From positions 1-11,606 of the forward strand of contig JABHXI010000026.1 of assembly GCA_018657375.1 (NCBI GenBank): 11,606 bases of DNA, in the 5' to 3' direction. Position numbers and translations under genes: made by a program. This document shows positions 1-6,475 of this stretch, in pieces (the first letter of the stretch is position 1; every line of letters starts with the position of its first letter). The notes under the pieces were generated by a model. The model was not told the DNA's origin. It ran no database searches and worked only from the letters and a program-made list of their open reading frames with translations. Source of the DNA: Candidatus Nitrosopumilus sp. GTDB taxonomy: Archaea; Thermoproteota; Nitrososphaeria; Nitrososphaerales; Nitrosopumilaceae.

Positions 1-1
1 A

Positions 2-265
2 ACAGATTTTTTTTCAAATTTAAAATATGTAGAAATTTCTAATCAGTATGAGAATTTATTAAAATATAAAAATGAATTAGAAAAAATTAACGAATACAAT
101 CAAGAAATTTTAAAAGATTTAGAATATCAAATTACAAATTCTGATGATGCTAATATCTCTCAGATAAATAATGAGATTGATGTAATTAATCGAGTGATTA
201 TTGAAAATAAATTAGAACTTGAAGAAATAATCATTAAATTATCTCAAATTGAATCTAATCCTTAA
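2..265 (+). CDS. 3' end of an unrecognised coiled-coil protein (5' truncated)
   Basis: The frame starting at base 2 is open from the window edge to a TAA at 263-265, giving the last 87 residues of a longer protein. The translation is dominated by Glu, Lys, Asn, Ile and Leu, with hydrophobic residues at 3-4 spacing (for example NLLKYKNELEKI and ENKLELEEIIIKL), the pattern of a long alpha-helical coiled coil. There is no membrane segment and no catalytic motif in the visible part. Downstream, an AT-rich stretch with T-runs near 277-289 could end the transcript. The family cannot be named from this fragment; it could be the tail of an SMC-like, structural or simply low-complexity helical protein. 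That it is coding is fairly sure from the uninterrupted frame and amphipathic pattern in very AT-rich DNA. Confidence 0.7.
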   Translation, partial: TDFFSNLKYVEISNQYENLLKYKNELEKINEYNQEILKDLEYQITNSDDANISQINNEIDVINRVIIENKLELEEIIIKLSQIESNP

Positions 266-322
266 ACTATGAAAAATATTTTATTTTTTTCTAAATTCAT
301 ATAGTAATTTGTAAAGGGATTA

Positions 323-514
323 TTGTTGTTAAATCACCGGAAATTAACTTTCATTGGAGTTATTTTGTTAGTCATAACTTTTTTGATTAACTATTATCAT
401 GAAGAATATCATCCTGATATTGGATTTAATTATGCATATATTTCAGGAATTTTAATGTTAATTTCATTTGCTGCTAGTTTTTTTATATTTACCAAGGATA
501 ATTTAAAAAATTAA
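323..514 (+). CDS. Small two-helix membrane protein, unknown function
   Basis: This encodes 63 residues with two hydrophobic segments, about residues 10-25 (FIGVILLVITFLINYY) and 38-57 (YAYISGILMLISFAASFFIF), joined by a short acidic, His-containing loop (HEEYHPD) and ending in a charged tail. It is probably an integral membrane hairpin protein. The start is TTG: a stop at 305-307 excludes an upstream ATG, and a purine-rich AAAGGGA (313-319) lies just upstream. The second codon, TTG at 326, is an equally plausible start and would leave better spacing to GGGA. It stands between a coiled-coil gene and the 584 gene, which has its own TATA element, so it may be a separate transcript. No family is recognised. 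Confidence 0.6.
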   Translation: MLLNHRKLTFIGVILLVITFLINYYHEEYHPDIGFNYAYISGILMLISFAASFFIFTKDNLKN

Positions 515-554
515 CACAATAAATAATTGGTCTCAAATACAATTTAGATCTAGG

Positions 555-562
555 ATTATAAG
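555..562 (+). promoter_or_regulatory. TATA element for the 584 gene
   Basis: ATTATAAG is centred near 558, about 26 bases before the ATG at 584. This is the distance expected between an archaeal TATA box and the transcription start, so the mRNA is predicted to be leaderless or nearly so. No Shine-Dalgarno sequence precedes the ATG, which agrees. Confidence 0.5.
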
Positions 563-583
563 CAATTATCCGATATTCATACT

Positions 584-967
584 ATGCCTGGTGACGAAAT
601 TGAAGTTCCAAAGGAACTACGTGAATTTATGCCTGATGGCGCAGAAGAAACTATTCTTGGACAAAAAAATGGGGCGCAAAAACAATATCGTTATGGTAAT
701 TTGCATATTAGAGAATACCCTGATAAATTTTTAGTTCATACAGACAAAGTTGATCCTAGAATTAATCCAATTGGTCATTTGGTACATGATGCTCCTGAAG
801 TTTTAATTGGTATTGCAGGTGGAATATTTGCAGGTGTAATTACTGCAAAAAAGTTTTCTCATAAGAATTCTAAGAAAATGTCTTTAGCTAATCTTTTAGC
901 ATCTTCATTAATTTCTGGATATTTAGGATATGTTGCAACTAAAAATATTAAAAAATATTTGGAGTGA
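584..967 (+). CDS. Conserved-looking 127-aa protein with two C-terminal membrane helices
   Basis: The first ~65 residues are soluble and charged (MPGDEIEVPKELREFMPDG, then a region containing YRYGNLHIREYPDKFLVHTD that may form a small beta-sheet). They are followed by two hydrophobic stretches, about 71-88 (PEVLIGIAGGIFAGVITA) and 98-118 (Gly/Ser/Ala-rich helix), and a basic tail. The protein is probably membrane-bound, with the soluble part at the N-terminus. The ATG start fits a TATA element 26 bases upstream. Its TGA stop (965-967) sits inside a GGAGTGA ribosome-binding-site-like stretch serving the UbiB-family gene that starts a few bases later, so the two are probably translated together. 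This suggests, by inference only, that it acts with the UbiB-like kinase at the membrane. I do not recognise a family. Confidence 0.8.
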   Translation: MPGDEIEVPKELREFMPDGAEETILGQKNGAQKQYRYGNLHIREYPDKFLVHTDKVDPRINPIGHLVHDAPEVLIGIAGGIFAGVITAKKFSHKNSKKMSLANLLASSLISGYLGYVATKNIKKYLE

Positions 968-971
968 TTTT

Positions 972-2516
972 GTGTATACTATTAGAACTGTAAAAATATT
1001 AGTCAAACTTCTGCCATCCATTTTGGCATTACGCAAAGATAGAAAAAAATGGATCAATCAAAATAAAGATGAAATTGATTTAAATCAACTTAAAAAAAAT
1101 GCCCGTAAAATACTTGTAACTTTTATTTCACTAGGACCCGTTTACATCAAGTTGGGACAATGGCTTTCTTCTAGAGCTGATATTCTACCACAACCCTATT
1201 TGCAAGAATTATCAAAACTTCAAGACAATGTTCCTGCTGCTCCATTTGATCAAGTTAAGCCAATAATTGAAAAAGATATTGGATTGATTGATGAAAAATT
1301 TGATCATATAGATCCTGTTTCTATTGCTGGTGCATCATTGGGACAAGTCTATCGAGGATCTATTTCTGGCCAACAAATTGTAATTAAAGTAAAAAGACCT
1401 GGAATTGAAAAAGTCGTAGAAACAGATCTAAAAATTCTAAATAAAATTCTGCCTCTTGCATTGAGATTTGTAGATTCAAACTTAAGATACTCTGCAAAGA
1501 TTATGCTTTCACAATTTATTGAAACCATTAATGAAGAAATGGATTACACAAATGAATCCAAAAATCTTAAAGAAATCAAAAAGGATATGGCGGAAAATAA
1601 TAAAGTAATCATACCTTCTGTTTTTGATGATTTTTCTTCAAAAAATGTTCTAACAATGGAATATCTGCCTGGAATTAAGGTTACCAATGTAGATGCTTTA
1701 GAGGAGAAAAATATTGATCGTGAACAATTAGTCGTTGACGTTCATCAGGTTTTCTTCACAATGCTTCTCAAACATTCAATTTTTCATGCAGATCCACACC
1801 CAGGTAATATTTCCGTGACTGATGATGGCAAATTAATTCTATATGATTTTGGAATGGTTGGACGAATTAATAATAAAACAAGAATTAATTTAATTCGACT
1901 ATACCTTGCACTTGTAGAAAAAAATCCTTCCCGAGTTGTTTCTGCTATGGATGATCTCAGAATGTTAACTCCTGGATATAACAGATTAGTGATTGAAAAA
2001 GGAATAGAATTGTCAATTCGTTCTATGCATGGAGATAAACCTGATGAAATGGAGGTTCAAAGTTTAATGGAATTAGCAAATAAAACCATGAGTAAATTTC
2101 CATTTATTTTACCGAAAAATTTGGCATTATATCTCAGAATGGCTTCAATAATTGAGGGGATTTACAAAACACATGACGTTGATTTTAAATTTTTAAAAGT
2201 TCTAAAGAATATTCTTCAAGAAGAAAATTTAATCACAGGTGCATACATTGAAGAATTAAAAATTTCTTTTGATACTTTTCTTAAATCAATTAATTCTACA
2301 TTGAGAGTTGGATCCGATATGGAAAAATTAATGGGAGAAGTTAAAATTTTCATGAACAAACGTAAACCTACAGTTTTGATTAGTGGAAGCATATTTTCTT
2401 CTTCTATTTTTATCGGTTCAGTATTTTTATTTCAATCAAATGAATTTTTTGGTTTACTTGGAATGATTAGTTCTGGTGTTATTATGGGACTTTCAGTATT
2501 GTTAAGAAAGTATTAG
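972..2516 (+). CDS. UbiB/ABC1 (AarF)-family atypical protein kinase-like protein
   Basis: The hallmarks of the ABC1/ADCK/UbiB family are in order (numbered from an upstream in-frame ATG at 930): KLGQ near 74-77 within GPVYIKLGQ, the Ala/Gly-rich nucleotide loop AGASLGQVY (133-141) replacing a normal P-loop, VIKVKRPG with the putative ATP lysine (151-158), the catalytic-loop signature HADPHPGN (286-293), and the metal-binding DFG (306-308). Two hydrophobic helices close the C-terminus, as in membrane-anchored family members. I prefer GTG at 972: it lies four bases past the upstream TGA and has GGAGTGA just before it, giving 514 residues. The ATG at 930 would overlap the upstream gene by 38 bases. 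Bacterial and mitochondrial relatives support isoprenoid quinone synthesis and lipid homeostasis. In an archaeon the substrate is unknown; a role around membrane quinones is an inference. Confidence 0.92.
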   Translation: MYTIRTVKILVKLLPSILALRKDRKKWINQNKDEIDLNQLKKNARKILVTFISLGPVYIKLGQWLSSRADILPQPYLQELSKLQDNVPAAPFDQVKPIIEKDIGLIDEKFDHIDPVSIAGASLGQVYRGSISGQQIVIKVKRPGIEKVVETDLKILNKILPLALRFVDSNLRYSAKIMLSQFIETINEEMDYTNESKNLKEIKKDMAENNKVIIPSVFDDFSSKNVLTMEYLPGIKVTNVDALEEKNIDREQLVVDVHQVFFTMLLKHSIFHADPHPGNISVTDDGKLILYDFGMVGRINNKTRINLIRLYLALVEKNPSRVVSAMDDLRMLTPGYNRLVIEKGIELSIRSMHGDKPDEMEVQSLMELANKTMSKFPFILPKNLALYLRMASIIEGIYKTHDVDFKFLKVLKNILQEENLITGAYIEELKISFDTFLKSINSTLRVGSDMEKLMGEVKIFMNKRKPTVLISGSIFSSSIFIGSVFLFQSNEFFGLLGMISSGVIMGLSVLLRKY

Positions 2517-2517
2517 A

Positions 2518-2898
2518 TTATTCAATTGAAATATTTTTTGATTTTTTTGTTACAGGAATAACTAATACAAGAATACCTTCTTCATATTTTGCAGATTCAA
2601 TTTTTTCTTCACCCTCTTTAATTTCAATTGGCAGTCTAATCTTTTTATTAATTTTATTAGGTCTTTGATTTAAAATTAACGTCTTTGAATCTTTTTGATC
2701 CATAATCTTTTCAGCTTTAATTGAAAGTATGTCTCCGGATAGGCTCAGATCAATATCTTTTTTTAAAAATCCTGGAATATCGATAATGACTTTAAGATTT
2801 TCATCCGTTAGATGCATGTCTACTGGCGGTAAAACAAATTCATAGAATTCTTTTGATTTGTTTCCAATTTCTTTTATTACCTCCTTCATTAGTCCCAT
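2518..2898 (-). CDS. Hsp20/alpha-crystallin family small heat-shock protein
   Basis: This 126-residue protein has the architecture of a small heat-shock protein: a short helical N-terminal arm (about 1-22), an alpha-crystallin beta-sandwich domain (about 24-116) including VIIDIPGFLKKDIDLSL and the family signature GILVLVIP (108-115), and a C-terminal tail carrying the IxI oligomerisation motif (ISI, 123-125). Such proteins form large cytoplasmic oligomers that hold unfolding proteins without ATP. ATG at 2898 is supported by a strong TATA element 26 bases upstream and implies a leaderless mRNA; a second in-frame ATG at 2889 would shorten it by three residues. It is convergent with the UbiB-family gene with only one base between the stop codons. 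Confidence 0.93.
   Translation of the reverse strand: MGLMKEVIKEIGNKSKEFYEFVLPPVDMHLTDENLKVIIDIPGFLKKDIDLSLSGDILSIKAEKIMDQKDSKTLILNQRPNKINKKIRLPIEIKEGEEKIESAKYEEGILVLVIPVTKKSKNISIE
2532..2548 (+). terminator. T-rich tract likely ending the ubiB-family transcript
   Basis: Just past the UbiB-family stop, a small palindrome (TTCAATTGAA, 2521-2530) is followed by two T-runs. Archaeal RNA polymerase can terminate on T-tracts alone. The tract lies inside the 3' coding end of the convergent Hsp20 gene, where it encodes lysine codons, so it may simply reflect coding. Confidence 0.35.
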
Positions 2899-2920
2899 TT
2901 TGTGTTATCTTCTTGATTTT

Positions 2921-2930
2921 TTTATATAAA
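2921..2930 (-). promoter_or_regulatory. TATA box of the Hsp20 gene
   Basis: TTTATATAAA, read on the - strand, is a near-ideal archaeal TATA box centred about 27 bases before the ATG at 2898, placing transcription initiation at or next to the start codon. No separate heat-shock operator could be identified. Confidence 0.7.
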
Positions 2931-2953
2931 TCTTGACTGATTATAAAATAAAA

Positions 2954-3130
2954 CTAATTTTTAGGAAAATATGAAAAAGTCAATACTGCTCCTACTATCA
3001 TTACAGATATGATTAATCCAATTACAAGCATTTTTGGTTTAATTGATGTTTTGTTAAATTTTCGTACATGTCCACATTTTGAACACTTCATGTGGTCTCC
3101 TTCAGTTTTGAATGTATGAGTACAAGTCAC
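2954..3130 (-). CDS. Small zinc-ribbon-like protein with a C-terminal membrane helix
   Basis: From GTG at 3130 the protein has 58 residues: a Cys/His-rich head (VTCTHTF, then HMKCSKCGH) followed by a basic linker and one hydrophobic helix (MLVIGLIISVMIVGAVLTF). The spacing C-x-H ... C-x2-C-x-H suggests a metal-binding knuckle, probably zinc, held at the membrane surface. The frame extends upstream to TTG at 3151 (65 residues). I prefer GTG 3130 because the TATA-like ATTTAATACT (3151-3160) is centred 26 bases before it, and the longer form would begin inside that promoter. Function is unknown; membrane-tethered zinc ribbons of this size are common but uncharacterised in archaea. It is divergent from the 30-residue gene at 3194. 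Confidence 0.65.
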   Translation of the reverse strand: MTCTHTFKTEGDHMKCSKCGHVRKFNKTSIKPKMLVIGLIISVMIVGAVLTFSYFPKN

Positions 3131-3150
3131 AGATATAATTTTTGTATGCA

Positions 3151-3160
3151 AGTATTAAAT
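3151..3160 (-). promoter_or_regulatory. TATA-like element for the zinc-ribbon gene
   Basis: On the - strand this reads ATTTAATACT. Its centre is about 26 bases from GTG 3130, which is what makes that codon the preferred start. Confidence 0.45.
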
Positions 3161-3170
3161 CTTAAATTGT
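3161..3170 (+). promoter_or_regulatory. TATA-like element for the 30-aa gene
   Basis: CTTAAATTGT is centred about 27 bases before ATG 3194. It lies back to back with the element for the divergent zinc-ribbon gene, so the two genes share a very short bidirectional promoter. Confidence 0.4.
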
Positions 3171-3193
3171 AATTTTTAATTATAACAAATAAC

Positions 3194-3286
3194 ATGAATG
3201 AGATGGAAATTGTCCTGCCTGCCATAATTATCGTAGCTGTGGGTCTTGGAGTAGGAACAAGAATCTGGATAATGTTTAGAAAATAA
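3194..3286 (+). CDS. 30-aa single-helix membrane microprotein
   Basis: ATG to TAA encodes a short acidic N-terminus (MNEME), one hydrophobic helix of about 20 residues (IVLPAIIIVAVGLGVG) and a basic end (RIWIMFRK). The acidic-outside, basic-inside layout fits a single-pass membrane peptide with its C-terminus in the cytoplasm. Coding is supported by a TATA-like element at the correct distance, a hairpin terminator overlapping the stop codon, and C/G-ending codons richer than the surrounding AT-rich DNA (GTC, CTG, GCC, ATC, GTG). The function is unknown. Proteins of this kind are often small subunits of membrane complexes, but nothing in the sequence names a partner. Confidence 0.6.
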   Translation: MNEMEIVLPAIIIVAVGLGVGTRIWIMFRK

Positions 3287-3305
3287 ATTACACTGGTAAT
3301 TTTTA
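3285..3305 (+). terminator. Hairpin terminator of the 30-aa gene
   Basis: A perfect 7-base stem (AAATTAC 3285-3291 with GTAATTT 3296-3302) around a four-base ACTG loop overlaps the TAA stop and runs into a short T-stretch. The same T-stretch forms the next gene's TATA element, so termination and initiation signals overlap. Confidence 0.5.
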
Positions 3306-3309
3306 TAAG
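3301..3309 (+). promoter_or_regulatory. TATA box for the 42-aa acidic gene
   Basis: TTTTATAAG is centred about 27 bases before ATG 3332, predicting a leaderless transcript; no ribosome-binding site is present before the ATG. Confidence 0.5.
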
Positions 3310-3331
3310 TTTATGATTAATTGAAATTATA

Positions 3332-3460
3332 ATGGAAACTGATAATGACGAAAATAAAAAAATTGATGAAGAAAATAAACTAATTGATGAATATAATAAT
3401 AAAGTTGATAAATATAATCAAGCATTGGAAAATGGAGAAAACCCTGATGATGATTTTTAA
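3332..3460 (+). CDS. 42-aa acidic heptad-repeat peptide
   Basis: This is a small, highly charged, Asp/Glu/Asn/Lys-rich peptide with no hydrophobic core segment. Residues 10-30 are three consecutive seven-residue units, KIDEENK, LIDEYNN and KVDKYNQ, matched by three 21-base DNA units at 3359-3421. The Ile/Leu/Val placement gives a possible short coiled coil, followed by the acidic tail NPDDDF. A well-placed TATA box and the following gene 12 bases downstream support it as the first gene of a two-gene transcript. The function is unknown; it may be a partner-binding peptide. Low-complexity AT-rich sequence can mimic coding, so moderate confidence. Confidence 0.5.
   Translation: METDNDENKKIDEENKLIDEYNNKVDKYNQALENGENPDDDF
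3359..3421 (+). repeat. Three 21-base tandem units coding for heptads
   Basis: Each unit contains a degenerate xTTGATxAA core followed by A/T-rich sequence, and the units encode KIDEENK, LIDEYNN and KVDKYNQ. The exact 21-base period keeps the reading frame and the helical heptad, pointing to internal duplication or to selection on a coiled coil. Confidence 0.5.
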
Positions 3461-3472
3461 GATGTATTTACT

Positions 3473-3652
3473 ATGAGTGATAATTCCGAAATTCCATCTA
3501 AGGACGAAATTATTAGGAATATGGCAAAACACTTGCAAACTCACATGGAAGATGGTGAAGAAGTATTACTTAGAACATATGATCTTGCTTTCATAAAGGG
3601 AAAGATGGAAGCTACTGCTGAATTTAATGAACAAAATAAAAAATCTTTGTGA
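3473..3652 (+). CDS. 59-aa soluble hypothetical protein
   Basis: ATG to TGA encodes 59 residues with mixed, protein-like composition: EIPSKDEIIRNMAKHLQTHM, an acidic turn, then VLLRTYDLAFIKGKMEATAEF. Two predicted amphipathic helices with a turn at EDGEE would form a small helical bundle. There is no membrane segment, cysteine or catalytic motif. It starts 12 bases after the stop of the 42-aa acidic gene, without a convincing TATA box of its own at the usual distance, so it is probably co-transcribed with it. Composition is much more varied than the AT-rich spacer DNA, which supports it as real. Function not recognised. Confidence 0.6.
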   Translation: MSDNSEIPSKDEIIRNMAKHLQTHMEDGEEVLLRTYDLAFIKGKMEATAEFNEQNKKSL

Positions 3653-3957
3653 TTATTTTAATTTAACAACTTAGAGTTGCTAATATTTTTTAATACATTC
3701 AACCTCTCAATCAAAATTTAATGGATTATTATTAACTACAAAATATTATGTCATACTATTACAATAAATGCAATTTCAAATTTATTCATAATATCGAAAA
3801 AGAATTGATACTGACCAGTTTTTTAATATTCTCCTATTTATCGTCAATTTTTACTACTATTTGTGCCTGTTTTGATAATTTACAACTTAAGATATTTTTG
3901 GGCATGTTCAAGGTTTGATAGATTTTTTAATCAATAATTTCTCTGTTTTGATAACTT
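3653..3957 (+). other. AT-rich spacer of about 305 bases upstream of the tmk operon
   Basis: No RNA gene fold or repeat family is evident. The spacer holds a weak 5-base hairpin (CAACT-TAG-AGTTG, 3667-3679) followed by T-runs, which could end the preceding transcript. It also holds a doubtful 56-codon ORF (3748-3918) and a TTTTTTAATCA stretch (3923-3933) that could be the TATA element for the gene starting at 3958. Confidence 0.5.
3748..3918 (+). CDS. Doubtful 56-aa ORF with one possible membrane helix
   Basis: An ATG-to-TGA frame gives a peptide with a Tyr/Asn/Cys-containing start (MSYYYNKCNF), one hydrophobic stretch (LILTSFLIFSYLSSIFTTIC) and a basic end. AT-rich DNA readily yields Phe/Ile/Leu/Ser-rich frames by chance, no clear promoter or ribosome-binding site precedes it, and the upstream region of the tmk operon needs room for its promoter. 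It is listed so that it can be tested, not because coding is likely. Confidence 0.2.
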   Translation: MSYYYNKCNFKFIHNIEKELILTSFLIFSYLSSIFTTICACFDNLQLKIFLGMFKV

Positions 3958-4560
3958 ATGATTATTACAATTGAAGGGGGAGATCAAGCTGGAAAACTAA
4001 CACAATCAACGATGCTAGAAAAATCTTTAAAAAAACAAAAGATCAAAACAAAACTATTTCATTTTCCTGACTATGATACGCCGATAGGTAAAGAAATTAG
4101 AAAATATTTGGATGGAAAACGTAAATTTGCCCCTCAAGTTATCCATTGTCTTTTGGCAGCAAATCGATGGGAAAAACTTGATGAAATTTTAGCAGCTGAG
4201 GAAAAAAATTCTGTTTTAATTATGAATAGATATTATCATTCTAACTTGATTTATGGGCTAGCAAATGGTTTAAAAGAAAATTGGCTTGAGAATCTAGATA
4301 CTGGTTTACCAAAATCTGATCTTGTAATTTTACTTGACGTTACTCAAAAAGAATCTTTTTCAAGATCTCCCCGAAATGAAAAAGGTAAAATTATGAAAAG
4401 AGACAAGTTTGAGAAAAATGAAGAATTTTCAAGGAAAATATCCAAACTCTATCGTACTACTGCAAAGAAAAAACATTGGAAAATAATTGATGCATCTAAA
4501 TCTAAGATGGAAGTTCATGAAGAAATTCTAAAGGCATTTTCAAAGAAACTTGGGATATGA
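3958..4560 (+). CDS. tmk: Thymidylate kinase-like P-loop nucleotide kinase
   Basis: Dimensions (200 residues) and motifs match dTMP kinase, which phosphorylates dTMP to dTDP with ATP: P-loop EGGDQAGKLTQ (6-16), FPDYDTPIGKEIRKYL (36-51, the FPDR-type substrate segment of the eukaryote-like group), NRYYHSNLIYG (90-100, at the position of the usual DRY), VILLDV (123-128) and a basic lid region near 135-150. Two deviations stand out. The Walker A Ser/Thr after the lysine is Leu14, and the DRY aspartate is Asn90. Thr15 might partly substitute for the former. It is the first gene of a three-gene operon and its stop overlaps the HD-domain gene by ATGA. The family assignment is firm; full catalytic competence and dTMP specificity are inferred. 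Confidence 0.85.
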   Translation: MIITIEGGDQAGKLTQSTMLEKSLKKQKIKTKLFHFPDYDTPIGKEIRKYLDGKRKFAPQVIHCLLAANRWEKLDEILAAEEKNSVLIMNRYYHSNLIYGLANGLKENWLENLDTGLPKSDLVILLDVTQKESFSRSPRNEKGKIMKRDKFEKNEEFSRKISKLYRTTAKKKHWKIIDASKSKMEVHEEILKAFSKKLGI

Positions 4561-5792
4561 AAAAAAATTATCTAGACATTATAGATCCAATACATGATTT
4601 TATTCGTGTTTATGACTATGAACTTCCAATTATAGATAACCCTCTTTTTCAAAGATTAAGGAGAATAAAACAACTTTCTGGTGCACATCTAACTTATCCT
4701 TCAGCACAACATAGCAGGTTTGAACATTCTCTTGGAGTCATGCACATTGCTACTGAGGCAGGTTTTGCATTAAACGAAAAAGGATTTTTAAATTCTGATG
4801 ACGTTCAAATTTTACGTCTTGCAGGTTTGTTACATGATATTGGCCATGGACCTTTTTCTCATTTATTTGAAGAAGTAATTCAAGATAAAAAAACTTCACA
4901 TGAAGATTATGGTAAAAAAATAATTTTAAACTCTGAAATTGGTGATGTGTTATCCAAAACTGGATTTGATAAAAAAATAATTGCACAAATTGCATTTGGA
5001 GAATCAAAATTTCAATATCTAAATGAAATTATTTCTGGCTCTTTGAGTGCAGATATGATGGATTATTTGCTCAGAGATGGTTATTTTACTGGAGCTGAAC
5101 ATGCAAAGGTAGATCATAAAAGAATAACTCAATCCCTGAACATTCATAAGAAAAAAATTGCATTAGAGCGCTCAGCATTGTATTCTTTTGAATCCATGAT
5201 GCATTCTAGATATCAAATGTTTAAGGCAGTATATTTTCATAAAACTGTACGTGCTGCAGAAGTTATGTTAATTCAAGCATTGAGATCATCTGATGATGAA
5301 TTCGGTTTTTCATCTTTTAATCTAGATGAATATGTAAAACTTACAGATGAATTTGTAATATCTTCAATCATTTTCTCAAAATCTTCTAAATTGAAACGAG
5401 CTAGACAACTGGTTGAAAATTATCAAAACAGGAGATTACTAAAATGTGTATTTGAGAGAATACTTACTAGTCAAACAAATTTGAAAAAAACTCGAACTGA
5501 TGAATTAAGACTCGAACTTTCTAAAAAATCTAAAGTTGATGAAAATGAGATTTTTGTAGATAGTTCAGTTACTCCGTCTATTCCACTTGCACCATCAAAA
5601 AATGAGTCAAAATCAATAGTTTTGATTACCAATGAGGGTGGAAAATCATCTGCAAAAGAGATGCCAATTTCAGAAATCCCTGTGGTTTCAGCAATTTCTG
5701 GCTTTATGAACATACTTAGAATTTATACTCATCAAAAATACAGAAAAAAAGTTGAAATTGCAGCAAAATCGATACTTGGTGATTTAAAATGA
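4557..5792 (+). CDS. SAMHD1/EF1143-like HD-domain phosphohydrolase (probable dNTP triphosphohydrolase)
   Basis: This 411-residue protein opens with [14 protein letters not shown], typical of HD-domain dNTPases. The metal site is complete: H57 in [13 protein letters not shown]93-D94 in [12 protein letters not shown], and D166 in [19 protein letters not shown], the residues corresponding to H167, H206/D207 and D311 of human SAMHD1. Relatives cleave dNTPs to deoxynucleosides and triphosphate, often under allosteric nucleotide control. The C-terminal third is helical, interrupted by a Ser/Pro/Glu-rich stretch near 335-375. The start ATG overlaps the tmk-like stop, and the stop overlaps the UMP kinase start, so it lies inside a nucleotide-metabolism operon. 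This supports a role in balancing dNTP pools. The exact substrate is not shown by sequence. Confidence 0.88.
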   Translation: MKKNYLDIIDPIHDFIRVYDYELPIIDNPLFQRLRRIKQLSGAHLTYPSAQHSRFEHSLGVMHIATEAGFALNEKGFLNSDDVQILRLAGLLHDIGHGPFSHLFEEVIQDKKTSHEDYGKKIILNSEIGDVLSKTGFDKKIIAQIAFGESKFQYLNEIISGSLSADMMDYLLRDGYFTGAEHAKVDHKRITQSLNIHKKKIALERSALYSFESMMHSRYQMFKAVYFHKTVRAAEVMLIQALRSSDDEFGFSSFNLDEYVKLTDEFVISSIIFSKSSKLKRARQLVENYQNRRLLKCVFERILTSQTNLKKTRTDELRLELSKKSKVDENEIFVDSSVTPSIPLAPSKNESKSIVLITNEGGKSSAKEMPISEIPVVSAISGFMNILRIYTHQKYRKKVEIAAKSILGDLK

Positions 5793-6475
5793 AGAAAAAA
5801 ATCGTAATAAAATTATCTGGAAAAGTTTTTGGAATGGATAATGCCAAAATTATACAGAATTATGCTGATTTTTTAATAAAAATTAGTAAAATTTGTCAGC
5901 CAGTTGTTGTAGCTGGCGGTGGAGTTATTGCAAGACATTACATTTCACATGCTAGGCATTTTGATGCTGATGAATCTACTTTAGATGAATTAGGAATTGA
6001 AATTTCAAGACTTAATGCAAAATTATTGATTTATGCTTTAAAAAATAAAGCGTACTCCCATCCGCCAACTACTTTACAGCAAGTTAAACATGCAGTGGAC
6101 GATGGGTTAATTGTTGTAGCAGGAGGATTACATCCAGGTCAAAGTACCAATGGAACAGCTGCATTAATTGCTGAAAAAATTCAAGCTGAACAGTTTCTTA
6201 ATGCTACTGACGTTGATGGCGTCTATGATATGGATCCTAATAAATTCAAAAATGCAAAAAAATTCAAAAGTATCGAGCTTAAAAATTTAAAAAATATTTT
6301 AGTTCATGAAGATTCTGTAGCAGGTGGGTATGATTTAATGGATATTGTTGCTCTAAAAATTATAGAACGTTCTAAAATTAAAACTAGAATTTTAAAAGCT
6401 GATCCAAAAATTATTGAAAAAGCAATTAAAGGTGTTAAGGTTGGGACTGAAATAGTTCTATCTTCTAAAAAATAG
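5789..6475 (+). CDS. pyrH: UMP kinase, archaeal type
   Basis: A 228-residue amino-acid-kinase-fold protein that phosphorylates UMP to UDP, the gateway to UTP and CTP. Recognisable elements are the N-terminal KLSGKVFG (8-15), the glycine-rich VAGGGVIAR (41-49), [12 protein letters not shown] (66-77), [17 protein letters not shown] (109-125), and the nucleotide-site sequence [13 protein letters not shown] (138-150). The length and the short N-terminus fit the archaeal subgroup rather than the slightly longer bacterial PyrH. Its ATG overlaps the HD-domain gene's TGA by four bases, so translation is coupled. The stop directly abuts the stop of the convergent gene at 6476. Pairing with a dTMP kinase-like and a dNTPase-like gene makes this a pyrimidine supply operon. 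Confidence 0.93.
   Translation: MKKKIVIKLSGKVFGMDNAKIIQNYADFLIKISKICQPVVVAGGGVIARHYISHARHFDADESTLDELGIEISRLNAKLLIYALKNKAYSHPPTTLQQVKHAVDDGLIVVAGGLHPGQSTNGTAALIAEKIQAEQFLNATDVDGVYDMDPNKFKNAKKFKSIELKNLKNILVHEDSVAGGYDLMDIVALKIIERSKIKTRILKADPKIIEKAIKGVKVGTEIVLSSKK

Noticed and set aside
3653..3957. tRNA or structured RNA gene in the longest spacer
   Set aside because: No cloverleaf arms, no T-loop GTTCxAxxC box and no GC-rich island are present; only a 5-base hairpin is seen.
4750..5007. Open frame on the - strand inside the HD-domain gene
   Set aside because: It is antisense to a strongly supported gene with conserved metal-binding motifs, and its translation is low-complexity Gln/Phe/Leu-rich.
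5471..5713. Open frame on the - strand in the HD gene's C-terminal part
   Set aside because: Antisense shadow of a Ser/Lys/Glu-rich coding region, with no promoter or family signal.
4557..5792. HD phosphohydrolase as part of an antiviral defence island
   Set aside because: Its neighbours are housekeeping nucleotide kinases in the same operon; no nuclease, toxin or mobile element is linked.
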